This document shows, piece after piece, positions 1 through 8,806 of a DNA stretch of 64,000 nucleotides. A model generated the notes under the pieces. It was given only the letters and a program-made list of their open reading frames with translations. It had not been told where the DNA came from and made no database searches. The position numbers and the translations under genes were made by a program. Origin of the DNA: Campylobacteraceae bacterium (lineage in GTDB: Bacteria > Campylobacterota > Campylobacteria > Campylobacterales > Campylobacteraceae); NCBI GenBank assembly GCA_900753405.1, contig CAADYZ010000013.1, forward strand, positions 62,001 to 126,000. Direction: 5' to 3'. Every line of letters starts with the position of its first letter. The stretch's first letter is position 1.

Positions 1-96
1 CTTGTACTAGCGCAAAAGTGTAGGTCAAAACATTTTTTTACACTTTTCATCCTAGTTTTTAACTTAAATTCAAAGCTGGGAAGTCAAAATTTCGCT
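1..96 (-). repeat. Long structured repeat, copy 4 (truncated at window edge)
   Basis: Read on the minus strand, this stretch matches the copies near 10961 and 11418: a GAAATTTTGACTT start, a CTTTGAATTTAAG block, AAAATG-type spacing, then CCTACACTTTTGCG leading into the first hairpin. The hairpin is degenerate here (CACTTTTG against TACAAG). The rest of the unit lies outside the window. A short repeat (around 104) flanks its left end in unit orientation, as in the other copies. Confidence 0.75.
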
Positions 97-224
97 GTAA
101 TTTTGCAAAAACCAAATTTGAGTGAAAATTTGCGGAGTTTTAAATTCGGTTTTGACAATCCGCATTGCGGTAAAAACAAATTCGCTTTTATCAACTTGCT
201 TACACTCAACCAAATTAGGCAAAT

Positions 225-1310
225 TCACTGCGTGATGAAGAGGAAAATCTCATCCGCTAACAAGAAATCCTTGCAAAAAAACCGCCCGTTTTCAAGCCTA
301 AAAAACCTCTCGTCCCTTAGCGTCTGAGCCCTCGCAAGCCGCTTTGCGTCAAGCCCTTTTGCCTCCACGCCAACCGCGCTTCTTAGCCCCAAAAACAGTC
401 TCTCGTCAGCAAGATTTTGCGCGCTCAAATTCTCGCACTCCTTGCTTAGCGGCGAGTTGATGTAGGCTTGTGCGTTTTTGGGCGAAGTCAGCCGCAAACC
501 GCCACTCGTCCCAACTGCAAACGCACCAAACCCAGCGTAATCCGCCCCTTGCCAATAGGCGTAATTATGCCGACAAACATCCAACTTTCCGTGCAAATTC
601 GTGGCAAAATTTGAGATTTCATACTGCGTGAAGCCGCGATTTTCAAACTCGTCAAAGACAAAACGCGCCAAATTTTCGTCATCCTTCGCAAAATGCGGCG
701 TCAAAGCAAACGGCGTGTTCTCCTCAATCGTCAAAGAATACGCGCTAAGGTGCGTAAAAGGCAGAGTAAAAAGCAGCTCAAACTCGCGTTTTAACGACTC
801 TTTTGAGTCAAGACAAGTGCCGTAAATCACATCCACGCTAACCCGCTCAAAGCCCGCTGCCACCGCGTTTTGCACCGCGTCAAAAACATCCTTCTGCCCG
901 TGTCTTCTGCCCAAAAGTTTCAGCTTGTCTTCGCGCAAACTTTGCACGCCAAAACTCACGCGGTTTAAGCCAAAACTCCGCATCTCTCTAAGCCACTGAG
1001 GCGTTGCGCTTCGCGGGTTTGCCTCCGCGGTGACCTCGCAGTTTTGGCTTAGAAACGGCTGAATCTTCTCAAAAATACCAGCGTAAAACTCCGCTTTTAC
1101 GACACTTGGCGTCCCGCCGCCGAAGAAAATTGTTGTAATTGGCTCGTTTTTGAGCTTGAAAAAGGGATGCGCGCCCGCCAAAAAAGCGTCCAACTCAAAG
1201 TTAATCGCGTCAAAATACGGCTTGACTAGCCCAAATTCTTTATCCGTTGAGCCAAAAGCACAATAAGGACACTTAGAAGCACAAAAAGGAATGTGAAAGT
1301 AGAGATGCAT
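225..1310 (-). CDS. hemW: Radical SAM heme chaperone HemW
   Basis: HemW-type (coproporphyrinogen oxidase-like) radical SAM protein. Members of this family bind heme and deliver it to respiratory proteins, and many were formerly annotated as HemN. The 4Fe-4S/SAM motif CASKCPYC lies within the first 20 residues, followed by FFGGGTPS, EANP and FGVQS, all typical of the family. The C-terminal HemN_C domain runs to the end. The ATG chosen has GGGGA just upstream; an in-frame TTG six codons earlier is less likely. It lies downstream of rpsO on the same strand, with a hairpin between them. HemW and oxygen-independent HemN are hard to separate, but the length of about 360 residues and the CxxxCxxC without the extra HemN N-terminal region favour HemW. 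Confidence 0.9.
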   Translation of the reverse strand: MHLYFHIPFCASKCPYCAFGSTDKEFGLVKPYFDAINFELDAFLAGAHPFFKLKNEPITTIFFGGGTPSVVKAEFYAGIFEKIQPFLSQNCEVTAEANPRSATPQWLREMRSFGLNRVSFGVQSLREDKLKLLGRRHGQKDVFDAVQNAVAAGFERVSVDVIYGTCLDSKESLKREFELLFTLPFTHLSAYSLTIEENTPFALTPHFAKDDENLARFVFDEFENRGFTQYEISNFATNLHGKLDVCRHNYAYWQGADYAGFGAFAVGTSGGLRLTSPKNAQAYINSPLSKECENLSAQNLADERLFLGLRSAVGVEAKGLDAKRLARAQTLRDERFFRLENGRFFCKDFLLADEIFLFITQ

Positions 1311-1317
1311 AAAAAGT

Positions 1318-1338
1318 CCCCGCGTCAAAAACGCAGGG
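1318..1338 (-). terminator. Hairpin between rpsO and hemW
   Basis: CCCTGCG pairs with CGCGGGG (one mismatch) around a TTTTTGA loop and is followed by ACTTTTT. It could end the rpsO transcript. It also covers the GGGGA ribosome-binding site of hemW, so it may limit hemW translation or read-through. Confidence 0.5.
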
Positions 1339-1345
1339 AGTTAAA

Positions 1346-1618
1346 CTATTTGTCGCGAAGACCAAGCTCGTTGATCGTTTTGATGTAGAGTTCGTAGTTT
1401 GTTTTTTTGAGGTATTTCATAAGTCTTTTTCGTTGTCCGACAAGCTTCATAAGCCCAAGTCTTGAACTAAAATCCTTCTTAAAAACCTTCAAATGCTCTG
1501 TAAGTGAGCTGATCCTGTTTGAAAGCAGTGCGATTTGCACCTCTGCTGAACCTGTGTCGCCTTCTTTGCGAGCGAATTTAGAGATAATCTCTGCCTTTTG
1601 CGCCGAATCCAAAGCCAT
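1346..1618 (-). CDS. rpsO: 30S ribosomal protein S15
   Basis: Ribosomal protein S15 binds 16S rRNA in the platform of the small subunit. The 90-residue length is normal. The sequence has the family signature: KEGDTGS, the LTEHLK helix, the HL/KVFKKDFSSR-type loop, GLMKLVGQRKRLMKYL and the C-terminal LGLR. The ATG is preceded by AAGGAGGC. A TAAAAT element at 1652–1657 (minus strand) is a likely −10. Confidence 0.98.
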   Translation of the reverse strand: MALDSAQKAEIISKFARKEGDTGSAEVQIALLSNRISSLTEHLKVFKKDFSSRLGLMKLVGQRKRLMKYLKKTNYELYIKTINELGLRDK

Positions 1619-1679
1619 AATAGCCTCCTTGATTGGTAAAATAAAACGCCGATTTTAGCTAAAAAAGTTTATTTCTGCC

Positions 1680-2318
1680 TTAAAACGCTCTGTTGAGGAA
1701 AATTTTTTTGCCAAAACCGAATTTGTTGTTAGTAAATTTAATGTTTTGCGCCTCAAAAGTGTAAAATTTGCCGCCAAACGCCCTTGCAAACGGGAATTTT
1801 TCAAAGTAGCACTTACATTCTTGCGTGGTTGCTGCCCGCACAAAGCCGTTTGCTTGCACGCCTTGAATTTGCGCCACACTTTTGTCGTCGCAAACCGAAA
1901 CGCTCGCAAAAATCAGCTTGTTTGCCGCAAAGAAAGAGTCAAAAACTTTTGCGTGAAAAGAATCTTCTTTGCTTGCAAAAACCAGTCCAAAACACTCGGC
2001 GTAAAAGGCGTAAAAACAGCTAAAAATGTGCGTTTGTGGCGTCAAACCAGCCGTTTTTCTCTCGCCGCCAAACTCGCCAGCTTTGCTGCAAAATTCGCCG
2101 AGCTTGCTTGCAATGCAAGCTTTGCCCGCCACTGCGACATTCTCGCCAACTTCACCCGCTGAGTCGCTGCTCTTTTTGCTAACGCCAAATTCGCCGCAAA
2201 ACTCGCCAGCCTCACGCCCAAAAGCCGCCGCCGCCAAGCTACCAAATTCGCTTTCAACAAAAAAGGCGACATTCGCGGTCTTTTGCCTGTCTAAAAACTC
2301 TCTTAAAACCGCCAACAT
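1680..2318 (-). CDS. YhbP/UPF0306-family flavin-binding-fold protein with a large insertion
   Basis: The last 110 residues match the YhbP (UPF0306) family, which has the split-barrel fold of pyridoxamine phosphate oxidase; its role is unknown. Recognisable blocks are CFYAFY, FASKEDSFHAKVF, IQGVQ, FPFARAF and IKFTNNKFGFGKK, the last being the conserved family end (usual form KFTDNTLGFGKK). Normal members are about 145 residues and this one is 212. The extra residues are about 27–92, rich in G, E, F, A and S with repeated GEF/GEFG units, and fall between the first two strands. The KFGFGK codons coincide with a copy of the dispersed short repeat. The ATG lies 35 bp after the upstream gene. Confidence 0.7.
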   Translation of the reverse strand: MLAVLREFLDRQKTANVAFFVESEFGSLAAAAFGREAGEFCGEFGVSKKSSDSAGEVGENVAVAGKACIASKLGEFCSKAGEFGGERKTAGLTPQTHIFSCFYAFYAECFGLVFASKEDSFHAKVFDSFFAANKLIFASVSVCDDKSVAQIQGVQANGFVRAATTQECKCYFEKFPFARAFGGKFYTFEAQNIKFTNNKFGFGKKIFLNRAF

Positions 2319-2352
2319 CGCCCAAAACCCCGATTGTCAAAACCGAATTTGA

Positions 2353-2889
2353 CTAAAAATCCTCAAAATCCTCTTCGTTGATCTGCAAAAGCCCAGCTTC
2401 ATACTCCTGCAAAATCCTACCCTCAACCAAGCTTTTTAGCTTCGCAAAGTTTGTAAAATCCCCCGCTTCAACCTCACCAAGCAACGAGAGCGCCTCCTCG
2501 TCCCACTGCGAGAAAACCGCCTTCAAATAGGCAGTCGCGCACTCAGGGTTGATCAGCCGTTGGGTTTGCGAGTGCTCCAACCAAACAACCGCACGCAAAA
2601 TCTCGCCTTGCGTTGTCATCGCCACGCCAGAGTAAGGCACGAGGAGTTTATACATCTGAACTTTGATGTCCTCTTCTTCGCCGATGAGCCTATTTTTTGC
2701 GATCTCATACCGCCCGTTTCCAAGCGAGAAAATACGGTAAGAGTTGTGCCCAACCATCTGCGAAAACCTCTCACCCTCGCGCCCCTCGCACTCCCAACAG
2801 CGGTTAAACGCCACGCCGTCCCAGCCATTTAACGCAAAAAATCTCCCCTCGATCTCAATCACGCTAATCTCAGTCTCTTGCCAATGCAT
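2353..2889 (-). CDS. Hypothetical protein, 178 aa, acidic C terminus
   Basis: I do not recognise this family. It is a soluble, acidic protein with no membrane segment or signal peptide. It begins MHWQETEI and ends in an acidic stretch (NEEDFEDF). The ATG has AGAGGA seven bases upstream, a good site. It lies between fabI and the YhbP-like gene on the same strand; short repeats abut its stop codon and precede its start. The even composition and good ribosome-binding site argue that it is a real gene. Confidence 0.7.
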   Translation of the reverse strand: MHWQETEISVIEIEGRFFALNGWDGVAFNRCWECEGREGERFSQMVGHNSYRIFSLGNGRYEIAKNRLIGEEEDIKVQMYKLLVPYSGVAMTTQGEILRAVVWLEHSQTQRLINPECATAYLKAVFSQWDEEALSLLGEVEAGDFTNFAKLKSLVEGRILQEYEAGLLQINEEDFEDF

Positions 2890-2929
2890 TCTATCCTCTC
2901 AACTCACAAATTGTCAAAATCAAATTTGA

Positions 2930-3724
2930 TTACAACAACTTTTCAGCCACGCTCTCATCGCACATTCCGATGATGTTGTAGCCGCCATCTACATAATGAA
3001 CCTCGCCAGTCACACCGCTTGCTAAATCACTCAGCAAGTAAAGCCCACTTTTGCCGACATCTTCGATACCAACATTGCGGCGAAGCGGCGCGTTAGCTTC
3101 ATTCCAACGCAAGATCAACCGAAAATCGCCAATCGCACTTGACGCAAGAGTTTTGATCGGACCTGCGCTGATCGCATTTACACGCACGCCCTTTTCGCCA
3201 AGGTCGTGAGCGAGGTAGCGCACGGTGCTTTCAAGCGCAGCTTTTGCCACTCCCATTACATTGTAATGTGGCACGAATTTCACGCCGCCAAGGTAGCTTA
3301 GAGTGAGGATTGACGAGTTTGCGCTAAGCACTGGAAGGCAGGCTTTTGTCAGCGACAAGAGGCTAAACACACTCGTTTTCATCGCCACATCAAACGCCTC
3401 CGCGGTTGTATCCACAAACGCGCCAGTAAGCGCCTCTTTTGGCGCAAACGCAACCGCATGCACGACAAAGTCGATCTCACCAAAATCGCGCTTCAAACTC
3501 TGCGTCAAAGCTGCCAGATGCTCCTCGTTTGTCGCGTCCAGCTCGTAAATCGCCTTCGCACCGACCTCTTCGGCGATCGGCTCAACGCGTTTTTTCAAAG
3601 TGTCGTTGAGATAAGTCAGCGCGATCTCCGCCCCAGCCTCTTTGAGCTGCGAGACGATGCCGTATGCGATACTCATTTTGTTAGCCACGCCAACAACCAA
3701 ACCCTTTTTGCCTTTCATTAACAT
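2930..3724 (-). CDS. fabI: Enoyl-[acyl-carrier-protein] reductase (NADH)
   Basis: FabI reduces trans-2-enoyl-ACP in the last step of each fatty acid elongation cycle. It is a short-chain dehydrogenase-like enzyme of 264 residues, the normal length. The N-terminal GVANKMSIAYGIV is the FabI nucleotide-binding signature. The catalytic Tyr and Lys are in the YNVMGVAKAALE block (YxxxxxxK), and the end has HYVDGGYNI. The first ATG has AAGGGG at good spacing; a second ATG two codons later is possible. A TAAAAT element lies at 3758–3763 on the minus strand. Confidence 0.96.
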   Translation of the reverse strand: MLMKGKKGLVVGVANKMSIAYGIVSQLKEAGAEIALTYLNDTLKKRVEPIAEEVGAKAIYELDATNEEHLAALTQSLKRDFGEIDFVVHAVAFAPKEALTGAFVDTTAEAFDVAMKTSVFSLLSLTKACLPVLSANSSILTLSYLGGVKFVPHYNVMGVAKAALESTVRYLAHDLGEKGVRVNAISAGPIKTLASSAIGDFRLILRWNEANAPLRRNVGIEDVGKSGLYLLSDLASGVTGEVHYVDGGYNIIGMCDESVAEKLL

Positions 3725-3836
3725 AACACACCCCTTAAAGTTTAATCAAAAAGGCTAATTTTATCCACTTTTACTTAAAAAATGGCAAAATAGCCCGTTT
3801 TGCAACGCTTTTTGCACTCAAATTCGGTTTTGACAA

Positions 3837-4778
3837 CTACGCCGCGTGTGTGACAAGCTGCGGGAATGGGATGCTAAGTCCAGCGGCTTCGAGGCTAACC
3901 TTACCCTCTTCGAGAAGATAGTGATAAACCTCCCAGTAGTCCGCACTTTGCACCCAGCACTTCACGACTAGATCTACACTGCTTGCCGCAAGCGCATTCA
4001 CGCCGATGAAAACCTCAGGGTCTTTAAGGATCTTTTCGTTTTTTTGCGTCAAGCGTTGCAAAACCGCCCTTGCCGTGCCGATGTTGTCTTCGTAAGAAAT
4101 GCTGAAAATCACATCCACACGCCGTGTGCCAGTGAGCGAGTAATTGACGATTTTTGAGGCGATGACCTGCAAGTTTGGGATGATGATCGTCTTGCCATCA
4201 ACGGTTAAAATGTGCGTGCTGAAAAGATTTAGTTTAACGACTTTGCCGATCGAGCCGCTGATATCAACCGAATCGTCAAGCCGAAACGGACGAAAAAAGA
4301 TGATCAAAACGCCCGCGCCGATGTTGCCAAAAGTGTCCTTAAACGCCATACCAACCGCAAGTCCCATCGCACCCAAAACCGCGACAAACGAAGTTGTGTT
4401 AATGCCGATGTTTGAGAGGGCGGCGAGGAAAATGAAGATGTAAAGCAGCGTTTTTAGCGCGTTGATCGCAAAGTCGGTTAGCATCGTGTCTAAAACCGAA
4501 CTTTTGTGCAGGATTTTGAGCAAAATCGCAGATAATTTGTTGATGATCAAATGCCCGATATATAAGATTAAAATCGAGCCTAGGATGTGCCACGCGTAGC
4601 TCGTGATGAATGACAAAATCCCACTCCAATCAAAATGCGACCAAAATTTCGCACTCACCAACTCCTCAGCCGTGACATCACTCAGCTCTTCAAAAACCTC
4701 CGTCAAGGCGTTTGCCGTCTCGTTTGCCGTTTCATTCAAACTCGCGTTTAAACTCTCGTTAATCGCCGTGTTATTCAT
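3837..4778 (-). CDS. mscS: MscS-family small-conductance mechanosensitive channel
   Basis: Inner-membrane channel that opens on hypo-osmotic shock. After an acidic, asparagine/threonine-rich N terminus there are three transmembrane helices. The pore helix TM3 is AVLGAMGLAVGMAFKDTFGNIGAG, of which the Gly/Ala pattern and the following FFRPFRLDD are typical. A beta domain (IIPNLQVIASKIVNYS) and the C-terminal alpha/beta domain follow. The ATG has GGAGG six bases upstream, inside the end of queH, and the two genes overlap by eight bases (translational coupling likely). A TTG 11 codons earlier has no such site. A short repeat abuts the stop codon. Confidence 0.93.
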   Translation of the reverse strand: MNNTAINESLNASLNETANETANALTEVFEELSDVTAEELVSAKFWSHFDWSGILSFITSYAWHILGSILILYIGHLIINKLSAILLKILHKSSVLDTMLTDFAINALKTLLYIFIFLAALSNIGINTTSFVAVLGAMGLAVGMAFKDTFGNIGAGVLIIFFRPFRLDDSVDISGSIGKVVKLNLFSTHILTVDGKTIIIPNLQVIASKIVNYSLTGTRRVDVIFSISYEDNIGTARAVLQRLTQKNEKILKDPEVFIGVNALAASSVDLVVKCWVQSADYWEVYHYLLEEGKVSLEAAGLSIPFPQLVTHAA

Positions 4779-5976
4779 CAATTCCTCCGATGTGTAAAAT
4801 GTAGTCTTCAAAAATTTGACTTTGTAAAAAAAGTTCGTATTTGCCCGCTTTTAGCTCGTCTAAAACGACGATCGCATTTAGGCTAAACTCGCCGCAAAGC
4901 GCGTGTCTGACGGCGTTTTCGTGCTCCAAAGGCGGCGGAGAGTGGCAAAAGTCTTGCGCGTTTTTTACGCGACTTGTCAAAACCGAATTTGACACGCGGT
5001 TTAGCAGTTTTTCAAACGCCGCCGAGTGCAAAAGCACGAGTCCCTCTTTTTGCAGACGCACCACGCCATTTTGTGCCGATTTGGCGTTAAGCTGCTCCTC
5101 ACTAAGACTAAATTTCACCACCTCGCGCGAAGTTGTCGAGTAAAACAGCACATAACTTGGCAAAACCTGCGCCTCAAACCTCACAAAAGCGCGCAACAAG
5201 CGATAATTTAGCGTCTTTCGCCGTTGCAGCTCAAATTCCGCGCCCTGCTCTTGCAGCCTTGCGACTTTGCTAAAAACCTCCAACCTCTGCTCAGGGCTGT
5301 TTGGCTGAATTTGGCGTGAAAGAGGACTGAAAAGTCGCGCGTCAAAAGGCGGATTTGCCACGCCAGACGCCGCCGCCATAGAATTTGTCAAAACCAAATT
5401 TGATTTTGACAAATTCTTTGCCGCTTTTTGCGCGTTTTCGTTGTGCAAAGCGTGGATGCAACCGCAGTAGTTTTGGTGGTAAAGTTTTGCCTCAAACGCC
5501 ATCCTCATCTGCTCGTTTGTCCCGCCATTTTTGCGGTAATCCACAACAACCGCTTCAAGCCCGCACTCGTCTGCTGCCTTCAAAAGCGCCGCACCGAGCT
5601 GGTTGATGCTCTTTTTTGGACTCATCAACAGCGTAGTCGTCAGCCTCTTGCAGCCAAGTTTTTGCGCCATTTTCGCAGAATGCGCCATTCGGTAGTCAAA
5701 GCAATATTCGCACCGCTTACCCTTTTCAGGCTCAGTTTCAAGCCCTTTTGTACCGCCAAGCCAGTCAAGCGGAGTGTATTCGCCCTTAACAAGCTCGATC
5801 CCAAGCTGCTTGCAACTCCTCGCCACATCGCAAAACCTCAGCTCAAATTCACTTTGCGGGTGGATGTTTGGGTTGTAAAAAAAGCCGATAATCTCGTCAT
5901 TTGCAAACTCTTGTTTCAGCCGCGTGAGAAAGTAATAACTATCCACACTGCAACAAATTTGAACTAACATCTTCAT
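4771..5976 (-). CDS. queH: Epoxyqueuosine reductase QueH
   Basis: QueH (DUF208) reduces epoxyqueuosine to queuosine in tRNA, the last step of queuosine synthesis, and replaces QueG in many epsilonproteobacteria. The metal/Fe-S cysteines are visible: QICCSV near the N terminus, CEYCFDYR near residue 92 and NYCGCIHA near residue 175. The C-terminal half, after about residue 185, is more variable. Two copies of the dispersed repeat are translated: NLSKSNLVLTN after the last cysteine pair, and VSNSVLTSR near residue 335. Both lie in poorly conserved regions. The ATG is preceded by AAAGGGCG. Confidence 0.93.
   Translation of the reverse strand: MKMLVQICCSVDSYYFLTRLKQEFANDEIIGFFYNPNIHPQSEFELRFCDVARSCKQLGIELVKGEYTPLDWLGGTKGLETEPEKGKRCEYCFDYRMAHSAKMAQKLGCKRLTTTLLMSPKKSINQLGAALLKAADECGLEAVVVDYRKNGGTNEQMRMAFEAKLYHQNYCGCIHALHNENAQKAAKNLSKSNLVLTNSMAAASGVANPPFDARLFSPLSRQIQPNSPEQRLEVFSKVARLQEQGAEFELQRRKTLNYRLLRAFVRFEAQVLPSYVLFYSTTSREVVKFSLSEEQLNAKSAQNGVVRLQKEGLVLLHSAAFEKLLNRVSNSVLTSRVKNAQDFCHSPPPLEHENAVRHALCGEFSLNAIVVLDELKAGKYELFLQSQIFEDYILHIGGIDE
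5380..5417. repeat. 38-bp near-perfect palindrome inside queH
   Basis: Two dispersed-repeat arms meet head to head: AGAATTTGTCAAAACCAAA faces its complement with one mismatch. The reading frame is kept and encodes KSNLVLTN. The same palindrome, with slightly different ends, occurs inside another gene at 47298–47337. Confidence 0.9.
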
Positions 5977-6081
5977 TTTCGCCCTTTGTGAGGTGGTTTA
6001 TAAAAAAAAATTGCTAAAAATCGACTGAAATTCAGCTTTTTTGAGTAAAATCGCCCATTTTAGCAACTTTAAAGGGCAATA

Positions 6082-7113
6082 ATGAGGCTTTGTGAATTAG
6101 AAATTTTAAGAGGCAAAAAAAATCTTCTCGCCTTTTCACACGGCAGCGACTCGACCGCCCTTTTTCACGCACTTTTGCAAACCAAAATCGAATTTAGCGC
6201 CGCCCTTTTCAACTACAAAACGCGCCCAACTAGCGACCTTGAAGAGGCGGCAGCAAGAGAACTTTGCGAGAGGTTTGGCGTGGAGTTTTTTGCGACTGAT
6301 GTTGAAAATTTTCGCCCCTCAAAACCGCTGAAAAACAAAAATTTCGAGTCTTTTGCGAGAGGCTTGCGATATGACTTTTTCTTACAACTTAGCCGCCAAC
6401 ACGGCTTTTGCAACCTGCTGACCGCACACAACTTAAATGACAACTTCGAGTGGTTTTTGATGCAGATTGCGCGGGCTGGAGCTACGCTTGGGGCGATGCA
6501 AACTCTGAGTCGCTGGGAGGGTTTGAACCTCGTGCGACCGCTGCTTTTGACGCCAAAGAGTGAGATTTTGGAGTTTTTAAAAGCGGGCGAGTTTGAGTTT
6601 TTTGAAGACGAGAGCAACCACGAAAAAGCGTTTCTTAGAAACCGCATCAGACGCGACTTTGCTACGCCGTTTGTTAGAGAGTTTGAGCTTGGCGTCAGAC
6701 GCGTTTTAACCAGCCTCGCCTCGCAAAAAGAGCAGCTGCAATTCGAATTTGAAGGCAAAGAATTTTTCATTTTCTCGCAAGAAAACGCCCTTTTAAAACT
6801 CGATCTCGCCGCAAAAAGACTCGGAGTCGTCACCAGCCTCGCGTCAAGAAAAAGCGTTTTGCAAACAAACGGCGTGCTAAGTGGCAAAATTGCCGTTTGT
6901 AAAATGGGTGAAAATTTCGCCACAAAAGAAGGCGGCGGTGGGCTTTACGCCGCTTTTTTACGCAAAGAAACAACGCTTAACAAAGAGCAAAAAGAGCGGT
7001 TTAGAAAGGTAAAAATTCCACCGTTGATGCGTGGTTTTTTGGCGCAAAATGAGGAGATTTTCCGCCAAATTTTAGAAAAATTGGGTTCAAATTCGGTTTT
7101 GACAAAATTTTAA
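6082..7113 (+). CDS. tilS: tRNA(Ile)-lysidine synthase
   Basis: TilS ligates lysine to C34 of tRNA-Ile(CAU), changing its decoding from AUG to AUA; the reaction uses ATP. The N-terminal PP-loop is FSHGSDSTAL, with SHGSDS in place of the common SGGxDS. LLTAHNLNDNFEWFLMQIARAGA and the later RNRIRRDF block are family hallmarks. The length of 343 residues is normal. The last residues, GSNSVLTKF, are encoded by a copy of the short repeat, so the natural C terminus has probably been extended or replaced. AAAGGG lies before the ATG. Confidence 0.93.
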   Translation: MRLCELEILRGKKNLLAFSHGSDSTALFHALLQTKIEFSAALFNYKTRPTSDLEEAAARELCERFGVEFFATDVENFRPSKPLKNKNFESFARGLRYDFFLQLSRQHGFCNLLTAHNLNDNFEWFLMQIARAGATLGAMQTLSRWEGLNLVRPLLLTPKSEILEFLKAGEFEFFEDESNHEKAFLRNRIRRDFATPFVREFELGVRRVLTSLASQKEQLQFEFEGKEFFIFSQENALLKLDLAAKRLGVVTSLASRKSVLQTNGVLSGKIAVCKMGENFATKEGGGGLYAAFLRKETTLNKEQKERFRKVKIPPLMRGFLAQNEEIFRQILEKLGSNSVLTKF

Positions 7114-7169
7114 GAGGTTAATTAAAGTTTGTTTTGCTAAACTACAAGTTTTTACTTTAAGGAGAAAAA

Positions 7170-8033
7170 ATGACTTTTAGTCAGATTTTACTTGAATTGC
7201 AAAATTTTTGGCACTCGCAAGGATGCGTGATCGTCCAACCTTACGACATTCCAGCGGGTGCAGGGACCTACCACAACGCGACCTTTCTACGCTCGCTTGG
7301 TCCAAAGCCGTGGCGCGCAGCGTATGTCGCTCCAAGCAGACGCCCAACAGACGGACGCTACGGCGAAAACCCAAACCGACTTGGCAGCTACTACCAGTTT
7401 CAAGTCATCCTCAAACCAAGCCCAGACAACATCCAAGAGCTTTATCTCACCAGCCTTAAACGACTAGGTCTTGACCTCAACAAACACGACATCCGCTTTG
7501 TTGAAGACAACTGGGAGAGTCCGACACTTGGCGCGTGGGGGCTTGGCTGGGAGGTTTGGCTTGACGGGATGGAGGTGACGCAATTTACCTACTTTCAGCA
7601 AGTCGGCGGAATTTCTTGCGAGTTAATTAGCGGCGAGATCACCTACGGCGTGGAGCGTTTGGCGATGTATCTTCAAGGCGTGGAAAATGTCTATGACATC
7701 GCCTTTGACGAGGGTGTGAGCTACGGCGATGTGCATAAGCGAGGCGAGTTTGAGTTTAGTAAATACAACTTTGAAGTGGCGGATACGCAGATGCTTTTTG
7801 CGCATTTTGAGGCTTACGCGAACGAGTGCAAACGGGCGTTGGAGGCTGGGCTTGCCTTGCCAGCGTATGATTATTGTATGCTTTGCGCGCATTTTTTCAA
7901 TGTCCTTGACGCGCGCGGAGCGATCAGCCAAACAAGCCGCCAAAACTACATCCTCAAAATCCGCGATTTAGCTAAAAATTGCGCGTTGGTTTATACGCAA
8001 AATGAGTCAAATTCGAATTTGACAAAAAACTAA
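7170..8033 (+). CDS. glyQ: Glycyl-tRNA synthetase alpha subunit
   Basis: Catalytic alpha chain of the alpha2beta2 glycyl-tRNA synthetase. The sequence is strongly conserved from MTFSQILLELQNFWHSQGC through PAGAGTYHNATFLR, RPTDGRYGENPNRL, FVEDNWESPTLGAWGLGWEVWLDGMEVTQFTYFQQ, of which GAWGLGWEVW is the class II core. The beta subunit gene glyS is not in the window, as is usual in Campylobacter. The C-terminal NESNSNLTKN is translated from a perfectly palindromic short repeat (8006–8023) and is probably a non-native tail. The ribosome-binding site is AAGGAG. It is followed by nif3 and a zinc-ribbon gene, as in C. jejuni. Confidence 0.98.
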   Translation: MTFSQILLELQNFWHSQGCVIVQPYDIPAGAGTYHNATFLRSLGPKPWRAAYVAPSRRPTDGRYGENPNRLGSYYQFQVILKPSPDNIQELYLTSLKRLGLDLNKHDIRFVEDNWESPTLGAWGLGWEVWLDGMEVTQFTYFQQVGGISCELISGEITYGVERLAMYLQGVENVYDIAFDEGVSYGDVHKRGEFEFSKYNFEVADTQMLFAHFEAYANECKRALEAGLALPAYDYCMLCAHFFNVLDARGAISQTSRQNYILKIRDLAKNCALVYTQNESNSNLTKN

Positions 8034-8054
8034 CCACATTTTAGGAAAAAGAGG

Positions 8055-8783
8055 ATGAAAATTTCGCACATTTACCAGCTTTTAGACGAGCTAGCCCCGT
8101 TTGAGACGCAAGAGGCGTGGGACAACAGCGGCTTGCTCGTTGGCAGTATGCAAAGCGAGTTTGACAGCGTTGTCGTGGCGGTGGATTTGGACACAAAAAT
8201 GGTCCAAAACGCCGCGCTAAAAACGCTCTTCATCACCCATCATCCGCTCATTTTCAAAGGGCTCAAACAGCTCGATTTCAGCCGTTATCCAAGCTCGATT
8301 TTACACGGGCTTTGCGCCAAAGAGTGCAGCCTCATCGCACTTCACACAAACGCCGACCTCGCCTTTTTAAACAAATTCGTTTTAAGCGAGGTTTTGGGCG
8401 TGAAAAACTTTACGCAAAATGGCTTTTTGCTTGAATGGGAGCTTGAAAAGCCGCGAAATTTTGACGACTTTGCCCGCGAGGTGAAATCAAATTTGAATTT
8501 GACAACTTTACGCGCGGTTAAAGCAAACGAAGAAGTGCATAAAATCGCCTTTTGCACGGGCAGCGGAGCGGATTTGCTTAATTTTACGGAGGCGGATTGT
8601 TTTTTAACGGGCGACCTGCGTTACCACACGGCGGTTGAAGCCCGCGAAAACGGCGTGAGCTTGATCGACATCACGCATTATTCCAGCGAGGTGCATTTTG
8701 CTAAATTTTTGGTAAATTTCTTGCAAAAAAATTCAATTTTGGCTATAATCGGCGATTTTGCTGACCCATTTAGGTTTTATTAA
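8055..8783 (+). CDS. Nif3-like dinuclear metal-centre protein
   Basis: NIF3/YbgI family protein, a ring-forming metal-binding protein often described as a GTP cyclohydrolase I type 2 homologue; its physiological role is unsettled. The family motifs are ETQEAWDNSGLLVG at the N terminus, the metal-binding THHPLIFKGLK, LIALHTNAD and, near the end, ITHYSSEVHF. The length of 242 residues matches. The internal VKSNLNLTTL is encoded by a copy of the short repeat in a loop region. Its 3′ end carries the promoter of the next gene. Confidence 0.92.
   Translation: MKISHIYQLLDELAPFETQEAWDNSGLLVGSMQSEFDSVVVAVDLDTKMVQNAALKTLFITHHPLIFKGLKQLDFSRYPSSILHGLCAKECSLIALHTNADLAFLNKFVLSEVLGVKNFTQNGFLLEWELEKPRNFDDFAREVKSNLNLTTLRAVKANEEVHKIAFCTGSGADLLNFTEADCFLTGDLRYHTAVEARENGVSLIDITHYSSEVHFAKFLVNFLQKNSILAIIGDFADPFRFY
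8744..8749 (+). promoter_or_regulatory. −10 element for the zinc-ribbon gene
   Basis: TATAAT in the context TTGGCTATAATCGG lies inside the end of the Nif3 gene, 58 bases before the next ATG. Upstream sequence is T-rich, as in Campylobacter sigma-70 promoters, which have a weak −35. Confidence 0.55.
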
Positions 8784-8806
8784 CAAACTAACCACAAAGG
8801 AAAACA

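Noticed and set aside
103..327. 74-codon plus-strand frame opposite the end of hemW
   Set aside because: It runs through short repeats and then antisense to hemW; no ribosome-binding site or family similarity.
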